Below are positions 23,413 through 33,036 of a stretch of DNA of 64,000 nucleotides, piece after piece. The position numbers and the translations under genes were made by a program. Source of the DNA: Aphrocallistes beatrix (taxonomy: Eukaryota > Porifera > Hexactinellida > Sceptrulophora > Aphrocallistidae); contig OY725493.1 in the NCBI GenBank assembly GCA_963281255.1, forward strand, positions 2,883,857-2,947,856. The letters are read 5' to 3'. Under the pieces are notes generated by a model that was given only the letters and a program-made list of their open reading frames with translations, ran no database searches and was not told the DNA's origin. How positions within the stretch are numbered: the stretch's first letter is position 1; the number at the start of each line of letters is the position of its first letter.

Positions 23413-23917
23413 CAGTGGATATCGGTTATAAGAACACCGGTTATAAGAACATGTCGGTTATAAGAACCATTTATTTGGGAACGGATTATTTTATATTCAT
23501 TACTATTTAATTAACCCTACTTGGACTCGGAATGTTGAAGTGAAAGTGAAAGTTAATTGAAAGTGAAAATTAAAGTGGGATTTTTCTATTTATACTTTGT
23601 ACCCCAAGTCCAAGTAGGGTTAAACAGAACCGGTTATCGGTTATAAGAACATTCTATCAATAATTTCTAGAACTATTAGTAGTCAAGTTCTCATTTTTTC
23701 ATTCATACACAACCAATTTTGTAATTTCTGACTCCTGCATCTTCTACCTAGCTTACTTTTCCGAGCTTACTGCTATTTATTAGGTTAGGGACCAATCTTA
23801 TAGCCGATAAAGAGAACAAAATATGTTCTTATAACCGACATACTGTTATAAGAACATATCGGTTATAAGAAAAATTTTTTCAACTCCCAACGATGTTCTT
23901 ATAACCGGTTTCCACTG
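23413..23917. mobile_element. Pogo-like MITE (GGTTATAAGAAC family)
   Basis: Begins CAGTGGATATCGGTTATAAG and ends in the inverse, ATAACCGGTTTCCACTG, flanked by TA. The 12-base motif GGTTATAAGAAC or its inverse occurs about eight times. A piggyBac-like MITE is nested inside. It ends 20 bp left of the large foldback. Confidence 0.85.
23515..23619. mobile_element. piggyBac-like mini-MITE, 105 bp
   Basis: The termini CCCTACTTGGAC and GTCCAAGTAGGG are perfectly inverse (12 bp). TTAA lies on each side (23511-23514, 23620-23623), the target preferred by piggyBac. Internal AAGTGAAAGT repeats. It interrupts the pogo-like MITE, whose sequence resumes at ACAGAACCGG. Confidence 0.88.
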
Positions 23918-24101
23918 TATATTACATATAAACAAACGGCTTACTTATATATCGGCCGCCGATACTATCGGCTAGCCGATATATAAGCAAATCTCGCCGA
24001 TATTTAAGGATTCACCGGTATATAAGTAAATCTCGCCGATATATAGTAAGTAAGCCGTATAAATAATTAGTGTTTAACAGGTCTACTCTAAAATTTGTAA
24101 A

Positions 24102-24479
24102 ATGAACTCTGGGAATCAAACTGTGAAAAATTCGTGCTTCATAGAATTCATCAACCAGACTGCTTTATACTTCAACAGTCCATTCACACTCATTACACTA
24201 TTAATCACTCTCTACTTCATTAACAGACTGAGAGATTCATATAGAAAGTCAAACTGTGCTGAAGATAGTTTCGAAAGGAAGAAAGATAAGAGAATCAAAA
24301 TCCTCGCTCTAAGTCTAAGGTTTATCATTATAATCCTTTTAATCGAGTTCTCTTCCAACTTATGTGAAATGTTGTCAGGGATAGTGTATGGGTTTGTCCC
24401 TATTTTCGACAAGAACGACATTTCTCCTCTGAATAACTGTCGGACCAATTTGTTTGATAGAATATTTGTAGTGTTATGA
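24102..24479 (+). pseudogene. Left-arm copy of a membrane-protein segment
   Basis: ATG at 24102, 116 residues shared with the right arm, then nine unrelated residues from the loop before TGA... the frame closes at 24479. It has two strongly hydrophobic helices: about residues 24-42 (LITLLITLYFI) and 68-86 (LSLRFIIIILLIEF), separated by a basic, acidic loop (SFERKKDKRIK). N-glycosylation-like NQT occurs at residues 19-21. Possibly part of a seven-helix receptor, but no diagnostic motif is visible. The loop switches strand after NCRTN, so this arm is the inverted duplicate lacking the gene's continuation. Confidence 0.55.
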
Positions 24480-25003
24480 AGATGCAGCCTCTTAAGAGTA
24501 TTAAGCACATCCAACGCTTGATAGTGGTTCTGTAAGGATAGTCCAAGTATGCTCTCCTGAGTACGTTGAGGAGCAGAGACACGGTTGGCTGAAGGAACTG
24601 GACTATGGATATGTACAGCATGGTTGGGAGATAAGCGAACCATCCTCTCGGGAATAACTGCATGAAAAACTTCTTCATTGGTCCGACAGTTATTCAGAGG
24701 AGAAATGTCGTTCTTGTCGAAAATAGGGACAAACCCATACACTATCCCTGACAACATTTCACATAAGTTGGAAGAGAACTCGATTAAAAGGATTATAATG
24801 ATAAACCTTAGACTTAGAGCGAGGATTTTGATTCTCCTATCTTTCTTCCTTTCGAAACTATCTTCAGCACAGTTTAACTTTCTATATGAATCTCTCAGTC
24901 TGTTAATGAAGTAGAGAGTGATTAATAGTGTAATGAGTGTGAATGGACTGTTGAAGTATAAAGCAGTCTGGTTGATGAATTCTATGAAGCACGAATTTTT
25001 CAC
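24212..25003 (-). CDS. Right-arm ORF running through the foldback loop
   Basis: Open for 263 residues on the minus strand. Residues 1-108 repeat the left-arm segment with two membrane helices. From NCRTN it continues in frame through the loop (EEVFHAVIPERM.., rich in His and Pro), which is probably the original gene's continuation. It then reads antisense through the other arm (LVRQLFRGEMSFLSKIG..). The ATG used by the left arm is destroyed here by a 1-base deletion (AAAATGAACTC versus AAAAGAACTC), so the first codon of the open frame is GTG and translation is doubtful. No homologue was recognised. Read it as a captured gene fragment. Confidence 0.45.
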   Translation of the reverse strand: MKNSCFIEFINQTALYFNSPFTLITLLITLYFINRLRDSYRKLNCAEDSFERKKDRRIKILALSLRFIIIILLIEFSSNLCEMLSGIVYGFVPIFDKNDISPLNNCRTNEEVFHAVIPERMVRLSPNHAVHIHSPVPSANRVSAPQRTQESILGLSLQNHYQALDVLNTLKRLHLHNTTNILSNKLVRQLFRGEMSFLSKIGTNPYTIPDNISHKLEENSIKRIIMINLRLRARILILLSFFLSKLSSAQFDFLYESLSLLMK

Positions 25004-25204
25004 AGTTTGATTCCCAGAGTTCTTTTACAAATTTTAGAGTAGACCTGTTAAACACTAATTATTTATACTGCTTACTTATATATCGGCGAGATTTACTTAT
25101 ATACCGGCGAATACTTAAATATCGGCGAGATTTGCTTATATATCGGCCCAATACTTAAATATCGGCTAGCCGATAGTATCGGCGGCCGATATATAAGTAA
25201 GCCG

Positions 25205-25837
25205 ATAAACAAAATGTAATTGTAATAGTAATAGTAATAGGAAAAAATATAAGTAATAGTAATAGTAATATATTACATTTCAAAGTAATTGACCCCAGGC
25301 CTGCTATCGAGACCAGCTTGAAATACCGAATTTGTCAAAATTTGGTGCCGATTAAATACAATTAGGGGATGAATGCCTAAATAAAAAACTTGAACTAGTG
25401 ATGGATTAAAATGGTTGGGATTTGAGAATTTCAACTTGGCAGGGTCCAGACCTGTTACTATTAGTCATTACGAAATGAAATTTTTATAGAAACATCATTA
25501 CCTTGAGAAAATATAGTATAAATGGAACCGTACCCTAAAGGAGTTCTGGGTTCATAATACTTCATATACAGTAGACTCTCGTTAGTACGAATATTTAAAA
25601 GACGTACATATAAGGTAAGTAATACAATATATAACCCCTTAACCCCTTGTACGTATATGAAAGTACATACAAATGAGGGGAATACGAATTCCAGATAAGA
25701 CGTAAATATTTCAAGTTTCAGAAATAAAGAGATTACTAGTATACAGAGAAAATATTTTAAAAGTTGACACTCATCAAGTGTATTAGAAAGGAGTTAGAAA
25801 ATCTCAACTACAAAATATAATATTGTGAATTACTTAC
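25205..25837. other. Intron 1 of gene B, near its donor
   Basis: Contains TAGTAATAGTAATA microsatellite-like sequence (25220-25270) and one truncated pogo-like terminus, CAGTAGACTCTCGTTAGTACGA, at 25569 with no closing partner. Otherwise nothing recognised. Confidence 0.45.
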
Positions 25838-26220
25838 TTAGGATAAATCCCATCTTGATTATTGGACAATGTGATATCAGCAATATTCAAATCTCTGTGT
25901 CGTACAGTTTCATCAAAGGTAAGAGAAATAACATTTGCATTTAAGTCTATTTCCCAGTTTTGCAGCAGGGGAAATGTACTATCTGGAATCAATGATTGCA
26001 CTCTCAATGGTTCAGTTAATTCAATAGGTAAAATCGAATTATTATTTGTATCACGAATAAAATTTGAAGTAATTGAGATGAAACAATTTCCAACTGTAGA
26101 GCAAAATCCGGTTTCTTTCTTCAAATAATTCAAATCATTAATAGATATTGTGAGCAGTAATTCTACAAAGCAAATAAGTGAAAATATGAATAAAACAAGT
26201 AAATATCCGTGATGTGTCAT
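25838..26220 (-). CDS. Gene B exon 1: signal peptide and first Ig-like repeat
   Basis: Start ATG at 26220 (CAT at 26218-26220). 383 nt, with a perfect donor AA/GTAAGT ending the exon at 25838 in phase 2. Residues 1-24 form a signal peptide (YLLVLFIFSLICFVELLL). The next part resembles the end of a repeat: SINDLNYLKKE, two Cys (FCSTVGNCF), and NFIRDTNNN. Repeat 1 then starts at about residue 85: FPLLQNWEIDLNANVISLTF, DETV. The alternating hydrophobic pattern and the xLxF(D/N/S)E motif fit Ig-like beta-sandwich repeats of the Big_5/SbsA type known from surface proteins; large secreted proteins with this repeat are, from memory, frequent in sponges. Exons 1-3 give 315 residues so far. Confidence 0.82.
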
Positions 26221-26566
26221 TATTAATAACCCCTCCTAACCTCTCTCGAGTAGGTAGTGATAGAACGAGTAGTACTAGAGACCTAGGCTACTGGCTCTAT
26301 TCTTGATTCAGCCATTACTTTTAGTCTATTACATTGTTTCAGCAAATACTCTGAGTCTACACTCTTGCAAGAACTTTGGTGAAGCCAAAGTAGCAAATAA
26401 TATCATCGAAAATAAGAATGATACTATATTTCGTTAAGAAAAGAAAGGTTATTCCATTAGAAAAAATGTCGGTCGACAGACCGATAGTGCAGCTCCAGGA
26501 AGTGACTGGAAGGAGCATGAAATGTGACTATCGGAATGCATCGGGAAATACTTATTTTAGGGCATT
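26221..26566. other. Upstream region of gene B
   Basis: 5' flank of gene B (transcribed leftward). No TATA box or initiator could be defended. It includes a GTCGGTCGACAGACCGATAG imperfect palindrome (26468-26488) matched by CTATCGG 40 bp on. Confidence 0.35.
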
Positions 26567-26872
26567 CCAAGTGTGAAATTTGAATCTACATATTAAAATA
26601 CCGTAGAATAGCCGTTGAGAGATCGCTTTCAACCCAAAATAAGATTTTTTCAAAAGGTGTGAAAATATGTATATATATATACCTATGCTAATAACTCATA
26701 AAATATTCACATGATTACTTTAAAAGTGTAAAAATCGGATTCTACATATTAAAATTCCCTATATTAGTCTTTGAGAGCTCGCTTTTAGAATTAAATAAGA
26801 ATTTTTCCAAAGGTGTAAAAATATGCATATATCAATATGTTAATAACTCTTAAAGTATTCATATTATCCTTA
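26567..26872. repeat. Diverged tandem duplication, unit about 155 bp
   Basis: Unit 1 begins GAATCTACATATTAAAATACCGTAGAATAG and unit 2 (about 26735) GATTCTACATATTAAAATTCCC. Both continue TTGAGAG(A/C)TCGCTTT, AAAAGGTGT(A/G)AAAATATG and TAATAACTC. Non-coding. Confidence 0.7.
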
Positions 26873-27690
26873 CTATTAAAACTCCATTAATGTATATTTA
26901 TTTATTTATTTATTTATTTATTTATATATATATATACAGTCGACTCCGCTTAATAGGGCCACATCGGTCAGAGGACATTTTGGCCCGATTAAGCGAAGAG
27001 CCCTATTAACCGAAAATATTTTGTATTAGCTTCTATGTGTGAGAGCTATTCTGGTCCTACCAAAAGTGGGCCGATTAAGCGGCTGACCCGATTAAACAGT
27101 GGCCCTATTAAGTGGAGTCAACTGTATATATATGTAACGAATTGATTGAAGAAACTGCAAGGCGCAGAAAGCTGATTTTTGGCATGTGGGAGTCTTTTGG
27201 CTATGGCTCCAGTAAGTTCTGAGCTCAGACGAAAATGTCGACTCATCATGGAATTATGACGCCATTGTCACATTTTAAAAAGTTAAGCAACACAGTTATT
27301 CGGGCATAACTCAGCCATTATAGGAGATAGAAGGCTGAAATTTTAATAGAATCTGTATACTAACACGTCTCACATATGATGCAACTATCATCAAAAAATG
27401 ATGACTCATTACTTTGCTATGACAAAAAATGATATAAATGATATGACAAAAAATGATGACTCATCACTTTGCTATGACGTCATCATTACTCATCAAAATT
27501 TTAAAAATTGACAAATTTGGTGTTTTTTGAGTGATATCGATTTTCAAACTAAGATGGACTTATTTAGAGATGATGTATCCCGTTTAATTAACCAATGTCA
27601 CCTCCAGGCGACCGAAGGGAGCCTCCGGCGGACACGAAGTGTCCGCCAGCCGCGCAGCGCAAGCAAGCGAAGCGCGCTTGTTTATAATAT
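26873..27690 (-). repeat. R1 copy, inverted, with nested MITE
   Basis: Starts ATCCTTACTATTAAAACTCCATTAATG, then a (TTTA)n/(TA)n tract holding a pogo-like MITE (26937-27124). It continues AACGAATTGATTGAAGAAACTGC, the body with TGATGACTCAT, and ends in the GC-rich head GCAAGCGAAGCGCGCTTG at about 27680. ATGATATAAATGATATG insertions around 27420-27450 are local duplications. Confidence 0.8.
26937..27124. mobile_element. Pogo-like MITE (AAGCGG family), 188 bp
   Basis: CAGTCGACTCCGCTTAATAG at the left and the near-inverse TATTAAGTGGAGTCAACTG at the right, flanked by TA in a TA tract. TTAAGCGG/CCGATTAA is repeated throughout. Same length as 49531-49718, opposite orientation. Confidence 0.88.
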
Positions 27691-27955
27691 ATTAACATAA
27701 ACATTCTTTTAAAATTTAAGCCTTCTATAATCTAAAATGGCCGAGTTATAGTCGAAAAACTGATATTTCTAATTATAAAAAAGGTGACAATGACGTCACA
27801 ATTCCATGATGAGTGGACGTTTTCGTCTGAGGTCAGAACTTACTGGAGCCATAGCCAAAAGACTCCCACATGCCAAAAATCAGCTTTCTGTACCCGGCTG
27901 TTTCTTCAATCAATTCGTTACTGATATTCGTCACAGATACAGTCTCAATTCGTTA
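27691..27955 (+). repeat. R1 body and tail, direct orientation
   Basis: Immediately follows the head of the previous, inverted copy, so together they form a large imperfect palindrome. Carries TTAAGCCTTCTATAATCTAAAATGG, AAAGGTGACAATGACGTCA and the tail CTTCAATCAATTCGTTAC, partly duplicated at 27945. Confidence 0.75.
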
Positions 27956-27961
27956 CAGATA

Positions 27962-28152
27962 CAGTCCCGGCAAAAAGTCTATATTTTAGTAAAATAAATA
28001 TTTCATTCTTTTCGTGTTATAGAAATAATAGACTATATTTTCATTGCATTAAATAGATAAAAAATATTCTGCAATATTAAAATTTGTTATTTTTGCTAAA
28101 ACTAGAATATTCATATTTTACATACAATATTTCAGACTTTTTGCTGGGACTG
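27962..28152. mobile_element. Short MITE (CAGTCCCGGCAAAAAGTC), 191 bp
   Basis: Left end CAGTCCCGGCAAAAAGTC and right end GACTTTTTGCTGGGACTG are inverse with one mismatch. TA lies on the right side, and A-ACAGA on the left is a degraded TA context. The interior is AT-rich and partly palindromic. A diverged partner half lies at 28936-29095. Confidence 0.8.
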
Positions 28153-28157
28153 TATAT

Positions 28158-28225
28158 ATACGGTAGAACGTCAGTTATCCGAACTTTAGTTATCCGAACA
28201 CTTCAGTTATCCGAACCCCTTGGTT
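28158..28225. mobile_element. Half of a pogo-like MITE (GTTATCCGAAC family)
   Basis: Starts CGGTAGAACGTCAGTTATCCGA and repeats AGTTATCCGAAC three times, then stops. The closing terminus is absent. The complement motif GTTCGGATAAC builds the array at 53705-54179. Confidence 0.65.
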
Positions 28226-28371
28226 GAACAAACTAAAATACACAAAATTGATAAATGATGCATCCTTGAGTTGAGAATTGAAAGTACTACACTGCCATCC
28301 TTTTATATACTATTGATGATACGTACATAGATCAATATGTATTTTATCCATATTCATCATAATGACTACTT

Positions 28372-28935
28372 AGTACTGTTGCGTGATATCCTGAGATCGT
28401 GATAGCTTGAGATCCTAGTATTAAGTAACCATGGATGATTTAGTACCGTGATATCTTGAGATCGTAATATTTTGAGATATCCTAGCATTCTGAGATTTTG
28501 TTTGGCTCACTCAAATGACCTTGTGGTTCAATAGGTTTCATTGTGACACTAAATTGTGGCACATGACAAAATTTGATGGCACGCGACACAATTTAGCGGC
28601 ATGCGACACAATTTACTATGGTAAAACCCCATATGGACCATGGATCAATTATATTTTAATAATTTATGGTCCATATGGGGTTTTACCATAGTAAATTGTG
28701 TCGCATGCCACTAAATTGTGTCGCGTGCCATCAAATTTTGTCATGTGCCACAATTTAGTGTCACAATGAAACCTATTGAACCACAAGGTCATTTGAGTGA
28801 GCCAAACAAAATCTCAGAATGCTAGGATATCTCAAAATATTACGATCTCAAGATATCACGGTACTAAAGCATCCATGGTTACTTAATACTAGGATCTCAA
28901 GATATCACGATCTCAGGATATCACGCAACAGTACT
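28372..28935. mobile_element. 564-bp foldback element
   Basis: The left arm begins AGTACTGTTGCGTGATATCC and the right arm ends in its exact inverse. Arms of about 265 bp stay nearly identical to the centre (around 28653), with a loop of about 30 bp between the GGACCAT and ATGGTCC blocks. The inner arms repeat AAATTGTGTCGCATGCC-like units three or four times. A few mismatches only (for example GATGATTTAG versus CTAAAGCATC). No coding content is conserved. Predicted to form a long hairpin if transcribed. Confidence 0.9.
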
Positions 28936-29100
28936 ACTGCCCGGCAAAAGTCTGGAATATTGTATGTAAAATATGAATATTCTAGTCTTAGCAAAAATAA
29001 CAAATTTTAATATTGCAGAATATTTTTTATTAATTTAATGCAATGAAAATCTAGAGTCTACTCTTTCTACTAGTATAACACGAAAAGTATGAAATATTTA
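28936..29100. mobile_element. Diverged half of the CCCGGCAAAAAGTC MITE
   Basis: Starts ACTGCCCGGCAAAAGTCTGGAATATTG and parallels the inverse of 27962-28152 to the CACGAAAAGTATGAAATATT block. The far terminus is missing; an R1 head scrap follows. Confidence 0.6.
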
Positions 29101-29103
29101 ATT

Positions 29104-29143
29104 AAAACAAGCGCGCTTCGCTTGCTTGCGCTGCGCGAAAATA
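29104..29143 (+). repeat. R1 head fragment
   Basis: AACAAGCGCGCTTCGCTTGC and TTGCGCTGCGCG only; the body of R1 is absent. Confidence 0.7.
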
Positions 29144-29257
29144 GTATGTAAATATTGTGATATAGCACAAATAGTGCCAAAGTGGGGGGAATAGACACGC
29201 TTCTTGAAACAAAGTACAAGCAATCATATATTTATTAAAATAACACTGTAGAACCCA

Positions 29258-29400
29258 GTGGCGGATCTAAGGAGGTAAAGGGGGGTTTCAATTGAAACCC
29301 CCTTTGCTAACCGAGTAAATAAATATTTATCATGGGCAGATTTAGGGGGCGGGGCCCTTTTGATGTCTTTGTTTTCAAAAACGTAGGAGCGAATATATCC
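29258..29400. mobile_element. hAT-like element terminus
   Basis: CAGTGGCGGATCTAAGGAGG, followed by GGGGGTTTC/GAAACCCCC and GGGGGCGGGGCCC, is a terminus typical of invertebrate hAT elements. No inverse partner was found downstream, so the element is truncated. Confidence 0.6.
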
Positions 29401-30636
29401 GCATATTATTTGTGGACTTTGAAAGATCATTCATTCCATCATCAAAACAATACGTATAATCACTAATTATAATTATACAAGTATTATTGTAAAAGGCATT
29501 TTAGTTTGAAGTATCACATCAATAAGATGCTGAGAGGATCCTTCATAAATGGGCAGAGAAGCACACTCAAAACACACGAGGCTCGAATAGAATTATTTCA
29601 CAATCATATTATTAAAAGAATGAAGGCGTATTTTCTTATTTTTATACTCAGAAGCCCTTTTCCCCATAATTGCCTATTAACATGGGGAATTAAATCTATA
29701 AGATCGAACTAAAAAAATGAAAAGTAAAATATCCCACAGAATGTCTATATATTCATTAAAAAATGTAACAGAAGCGCCCTTGCGTTCTCTCGCGTACCTG
29801 CTTTCCTTCCCAATACACCCCTCCTGCCATTCTGAGGTTTTCTTTTGTTACCTGTATAAATATCTAGGTGAACCATAATTGTTTAATATTACGCATTCTC
29901 AATTTTCTGGGATTGTATTAGAAGTGCCGCTTCAAATGTTAGGATTTTCATGATTCATATCATGGAACTGTTAAAGAAAGTATTAATAAGGAGATTAACT
30001 TAATATCATTGCTGCATGGTTCTTAGTGAGATAATGGTTGTAAAATATATTTGAGTATGTAAGGTTAAAAAAATCTTGAGGGCAAGCCAACCTGATCCCC
30101 CTAGGGTCACTCGCTTTATGAAACCTCATTGTATAAATACTGGTTCCGCAACTGGAACCTAATCAATACGAACGCCAAGGGACGGTAGAAACTTATTTTT
30201 CGGGATTCATATATTGAATTTGTTTTATCAAAATCAGATCTAAGGAAAACAAATGCTTTCAGCTTCAAGGGGCAAAGCCTCTTGCATGCTGTATAAATCA
30301 ATGATTTGATTTATTTTTCAGATTATTTTTGTCAGATCACTTCATAAACAGTTAGTCTCTAGCATATTTTCAAAATATTCTTCATAATCTAAGAAAGATA
30401 TGCATATAAAGTTGCTAAAATATACACATAACTTTCTATCGCTAGGCACTATAATAAGATTGAGATCTCTATATAAGTTATCGCTTTGAGGTATTAATAC
30501 GATGCGGTCCATTGTGGTGATAACTTATACTACAATGATTTGTGTTATGAGAGTGAAGCCATTAATATCGTATAGAAATGGGTGTGAAAAATGATATCAT
30601 ATTTTCAAATCCATATGATAAAAAATTTGTGTACTA
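29401..30636. other. Stretch without recognised gene
   Basis: AT-rich. It lies between genes A and B in the region where further gene A exons might be expected. No acceptor followed by a repeat-like open frame was found on the minus strand. Poly-purine and GC patches at 29770-29850 are unassigned. Confidence 0.4.
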
Positions 30637-30753
30637 CAGTGAAGTTCGTTTATTAGCAACTCCCTAATAGCGACCAATTTTTATTAATGATGTTCCTCTA
30701 TTAGCAACCTTTTAGTGAGCAAAATCCGAGATGTTAATAAGCAAATTACATTG
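30637..30753. mobile_element. Pogo-like MITE (TTATTAGCAAC family), 117 bp
   Basis: CAGTGAAGTTCGTTTATTAGCA at the left; AATAAGCAAATTACATTG at the right is a diverged inverse, flanked by TA. TATTAGCAAC or TAATAGCGAC recurs three times inside. Confidence 0.7.
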
Positions 30754-30976
30754 TACTTTGATCTACAATAGTTACATAAAGTAGGCACATTCCAAAATAA
30801 GGATAGAGAAAGTTCAACTCTTGACATGGATTTTTAGGAGTGTAGATTTCAAACATCCTATTTTCGAATATAGTATACGATATAGCAGGAGTGCTCAAAT
30901 GTTTTCAAATGTGGGCATATACTCCTTTAAGTAAGGACTGTAGGTGTTCAATCTCGGGTCCTGGAACTTGGGTCCA

Positions 30977-31545
30977 TTGTATATCTTTACTATTAAACTC
31001 GATTAATGTGTATGTAAATATATATATATATACGTATATATACAAGCGCGGTTCGCTTGATTGCGCTGCGCGGCTGGCGGACAATTTGTGTCCGCCAGAG
31101 GCGCCCTTTGGGCGCCTGGGGTAACATTGATCAATTGTAAGGGAGACAACATCTCTAAATACGTCTGTCCTACTGTTATAATCGATATCGCACGAAAAAT
31201 CACCAATTTTGTCAATTAGTAATAGCAGAGTGATGAGTATTCATTTTTTGGTGATCGTTGCATCATATGTGAGGTATATTACTAGTAGTATACACATTCT
31301 ATTAAAATTTCAGCCTTCTATCACCTAAAATGGCTGAGTTAAGGTCGAAAAACTGAAATTTCTAATTCTAAAAAAGGTGACAATGACATCATCATTCCAT
31401 GATGAGTTGACGTTTTCGTCTGAGCTCAAAACTTAGTGGAGCCATAGTCAAAAGATTCCCACATGCCAAAAATCAGCTTTCTGTGCCTGGTAGTTTCTTC
31501 AATTAATTCGTTACAGATATATATATATACATACATATATAGCTA
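30977..31545 (+). repeat. R1 copy, near full length
   Basis: TTACTATTAAACTCGATTAATG and a TA tract lead into the GC-rich head (31044-31120), then the body and the tail ending TTCGTTACAGATATATA. This is the clearest direct-orientation copy with the head preceded by the ACTATTAAACTCGATT terminus, suggesting that sequence occurs at both ends. Confidence 0.8.
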
Positions 31546-31589
31546 TTACACACATATACACACATATACACATTAATCTAGTTTTAGGA

Positions 31590-31965
31590 TATAACGAATT
31601 GAGATAACCAATTGATGACGAATTGAAAGAAACTGCCTGGCACAGAAGGCTGAATTTTGGCATGTGGGAGTCTTTTGACTATGGCTCCACTAAGTACTGA
31701 TCTCAGACGAAAATGTCGACTCATTATGGAATTATGACGTCATTGTTACCTTTTTATAATTTGAATTTCCAGTTTTTCGACAATAACCCAGGTATTCTAG
31801 GTGATAGAAGGCTGAAATTTTAATAGTGTATATTAATATATCTCACATATGATGCAAATGCAACTATCATTAAAAATGATGACTAAGCACTCCTAAGCGT
31901 TATTTATGACGTCATCATTACGCATCAAATTTTTTAAAATTGACAAATTTGATGATTTTACCAGG
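31590..31965 (-). repeat. R1 tail and body, inverted
   Basis: AATTGATGACGAATTGAAAGAAACTGCC through TTATGACGTCATCATTACGCATCAAA; the GC-rich head is missing. It faces the previous direct copy across a CACACATATACA tract, making an R1 palindrome of about 980 bp. Confidence 0.75.
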
Positions 31966-32330
31966 TGAACATTACAACGGGATGTGTACTAGGGTGGTCC
32001 CCTAAAATATTTTTTTAATATTCTCAACGGGCTACCTTCAAAATATGTTTAAGTACCCAAAAAACTGTTCCTTGTAAAATATGATGGTAATCAGAACATT
32101 TTTAGAGGTCGCTAGCTGCATTTTATTATTTTTATACATATATGAAGCATCATATAATACCTAATACCTATGCACCATGTGTTCATATTCATAATACCTA
32201 TGCATGTGTTTATACTAGATAATACGTTTTGTTCATTAAATATAATTCATTCTTTTATCATCAATTTTAATTCTCAATTACGTAATTAATGTATTTTTAT
32301 TTAAGTCTGAAAAATGGAGTCTATGTTGCC
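31966..32330. other. Stretch without recognised gene
   Basis: AT-rich. ATAATACCTATGCA is repeated at 32155-32210. It probably includes the 3' end of the minus-strand transposase-like gene on its right. Confidence 0.4.
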
Positions 32331-32418
32331 TCACTATTTGTAATAAGTAATGTTTTTCTTCTTCGTCATTGGTGATTATTCAGTTAAGTCCAGTGATCAA
32401 TGAACACCACGTTCAGCG

Positions 32419-33036
32419 CATAGGCGGCAAGTATTGGAAAATAAAAATAAACAGGGGGGCCAAGAGCGAGCGAAGCGAGCGACCGTAAGGGGTGTCGGGA
32501 GGGCTTGCCCCCCGGGAAATCCTCTCAATCTTAGACGATCAAATATCGATATACAGCTATTGTTGTTACCTAGGAAAAAGAAAATCTTGGAGTATTGCGG
32601 AATAAAAATAGGGATATACAGTCGAACCTGCTATAACGGCCACTCTATATAACGGTCACCTGTCTATAGCGGTCACCATTGAACAGTCCCCTCCGAAATT
32701 CCACAATATTGAACCTGTGTATAGCGGTCACCTGCTCAACGCGGCCAGCGACCACCCATTTGCAGTCCCTTACTGATCCAAAAACTGTGTATATAACGGC
32801 CACCTGTGTATAACGGCCAATTTTGTCCAGTCCCTTGGGTGGCCGTTATATACAGGTTCCACTGTATATCTAGACTCAATTAACATAATTTTGGGGTTTA
32901 GTTGTAACCTATAAGTTTGTGTGAAGTCCTGACATTACCACAGCTTCATTCACTGCTCCACTGCCCGGAACCACAGCCCCCACAGGATTCAAACCTGGGG
33001 GGCGGCCCCCTCAGCTACCCACACTTGCCGCCTATG
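32419..33036. mobile_element. hAT MITE (CATAGGCGGCAAG family) with 8-bp TSD
   Basis: The termini CATAGGCGGCAAG and CTTGCCGCCTATG are perfect inverses. The target duplication GTTCAGCG lies at 32411-32418 and 33037-33044. It interrupts the transposase-like gene and is itself interrupted by a pogo-like MITE (32619-32864). Same family as 58073-59010. Confidence 0.95.
32619..32864. mobile_element. Pogo-like MITE (TATAACGGCCAC family), 246 bp
   Basis: CAGTCGAACCTGCTATAACG to the inverse, GTTATATACAGGTTCCACTG, flanked by TA within the hAT MITE. The motif TATAACGGCCACCTG or its GGTCACC variants occurs about eight times. The sibling is 48374-48991. Confidence 0.92.

Larger units (their letters stand above)
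23937..25204. mobile_element. 1.27-kb foldback with captured coding sequence
   Basis: Two arms of about 510-530 bp, nearly identical and inverted, flank a 228-bp loop (24450-24677). The outer 130-150 bp of each arm is an array of ATATATCGGC / GCCGATATTTAAG motifs starting CGGCTTACTTATATATCGGC. The left arm lacks one motif block that the right has. The inner part of each arm encodes the same two-helix membrane protein segment. The arms differ by a few substitutions and a 1-base indel, indicating recent origin or gene conversion. Transcription across it would give a long hairpin RNA. Confidence 0.9.
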
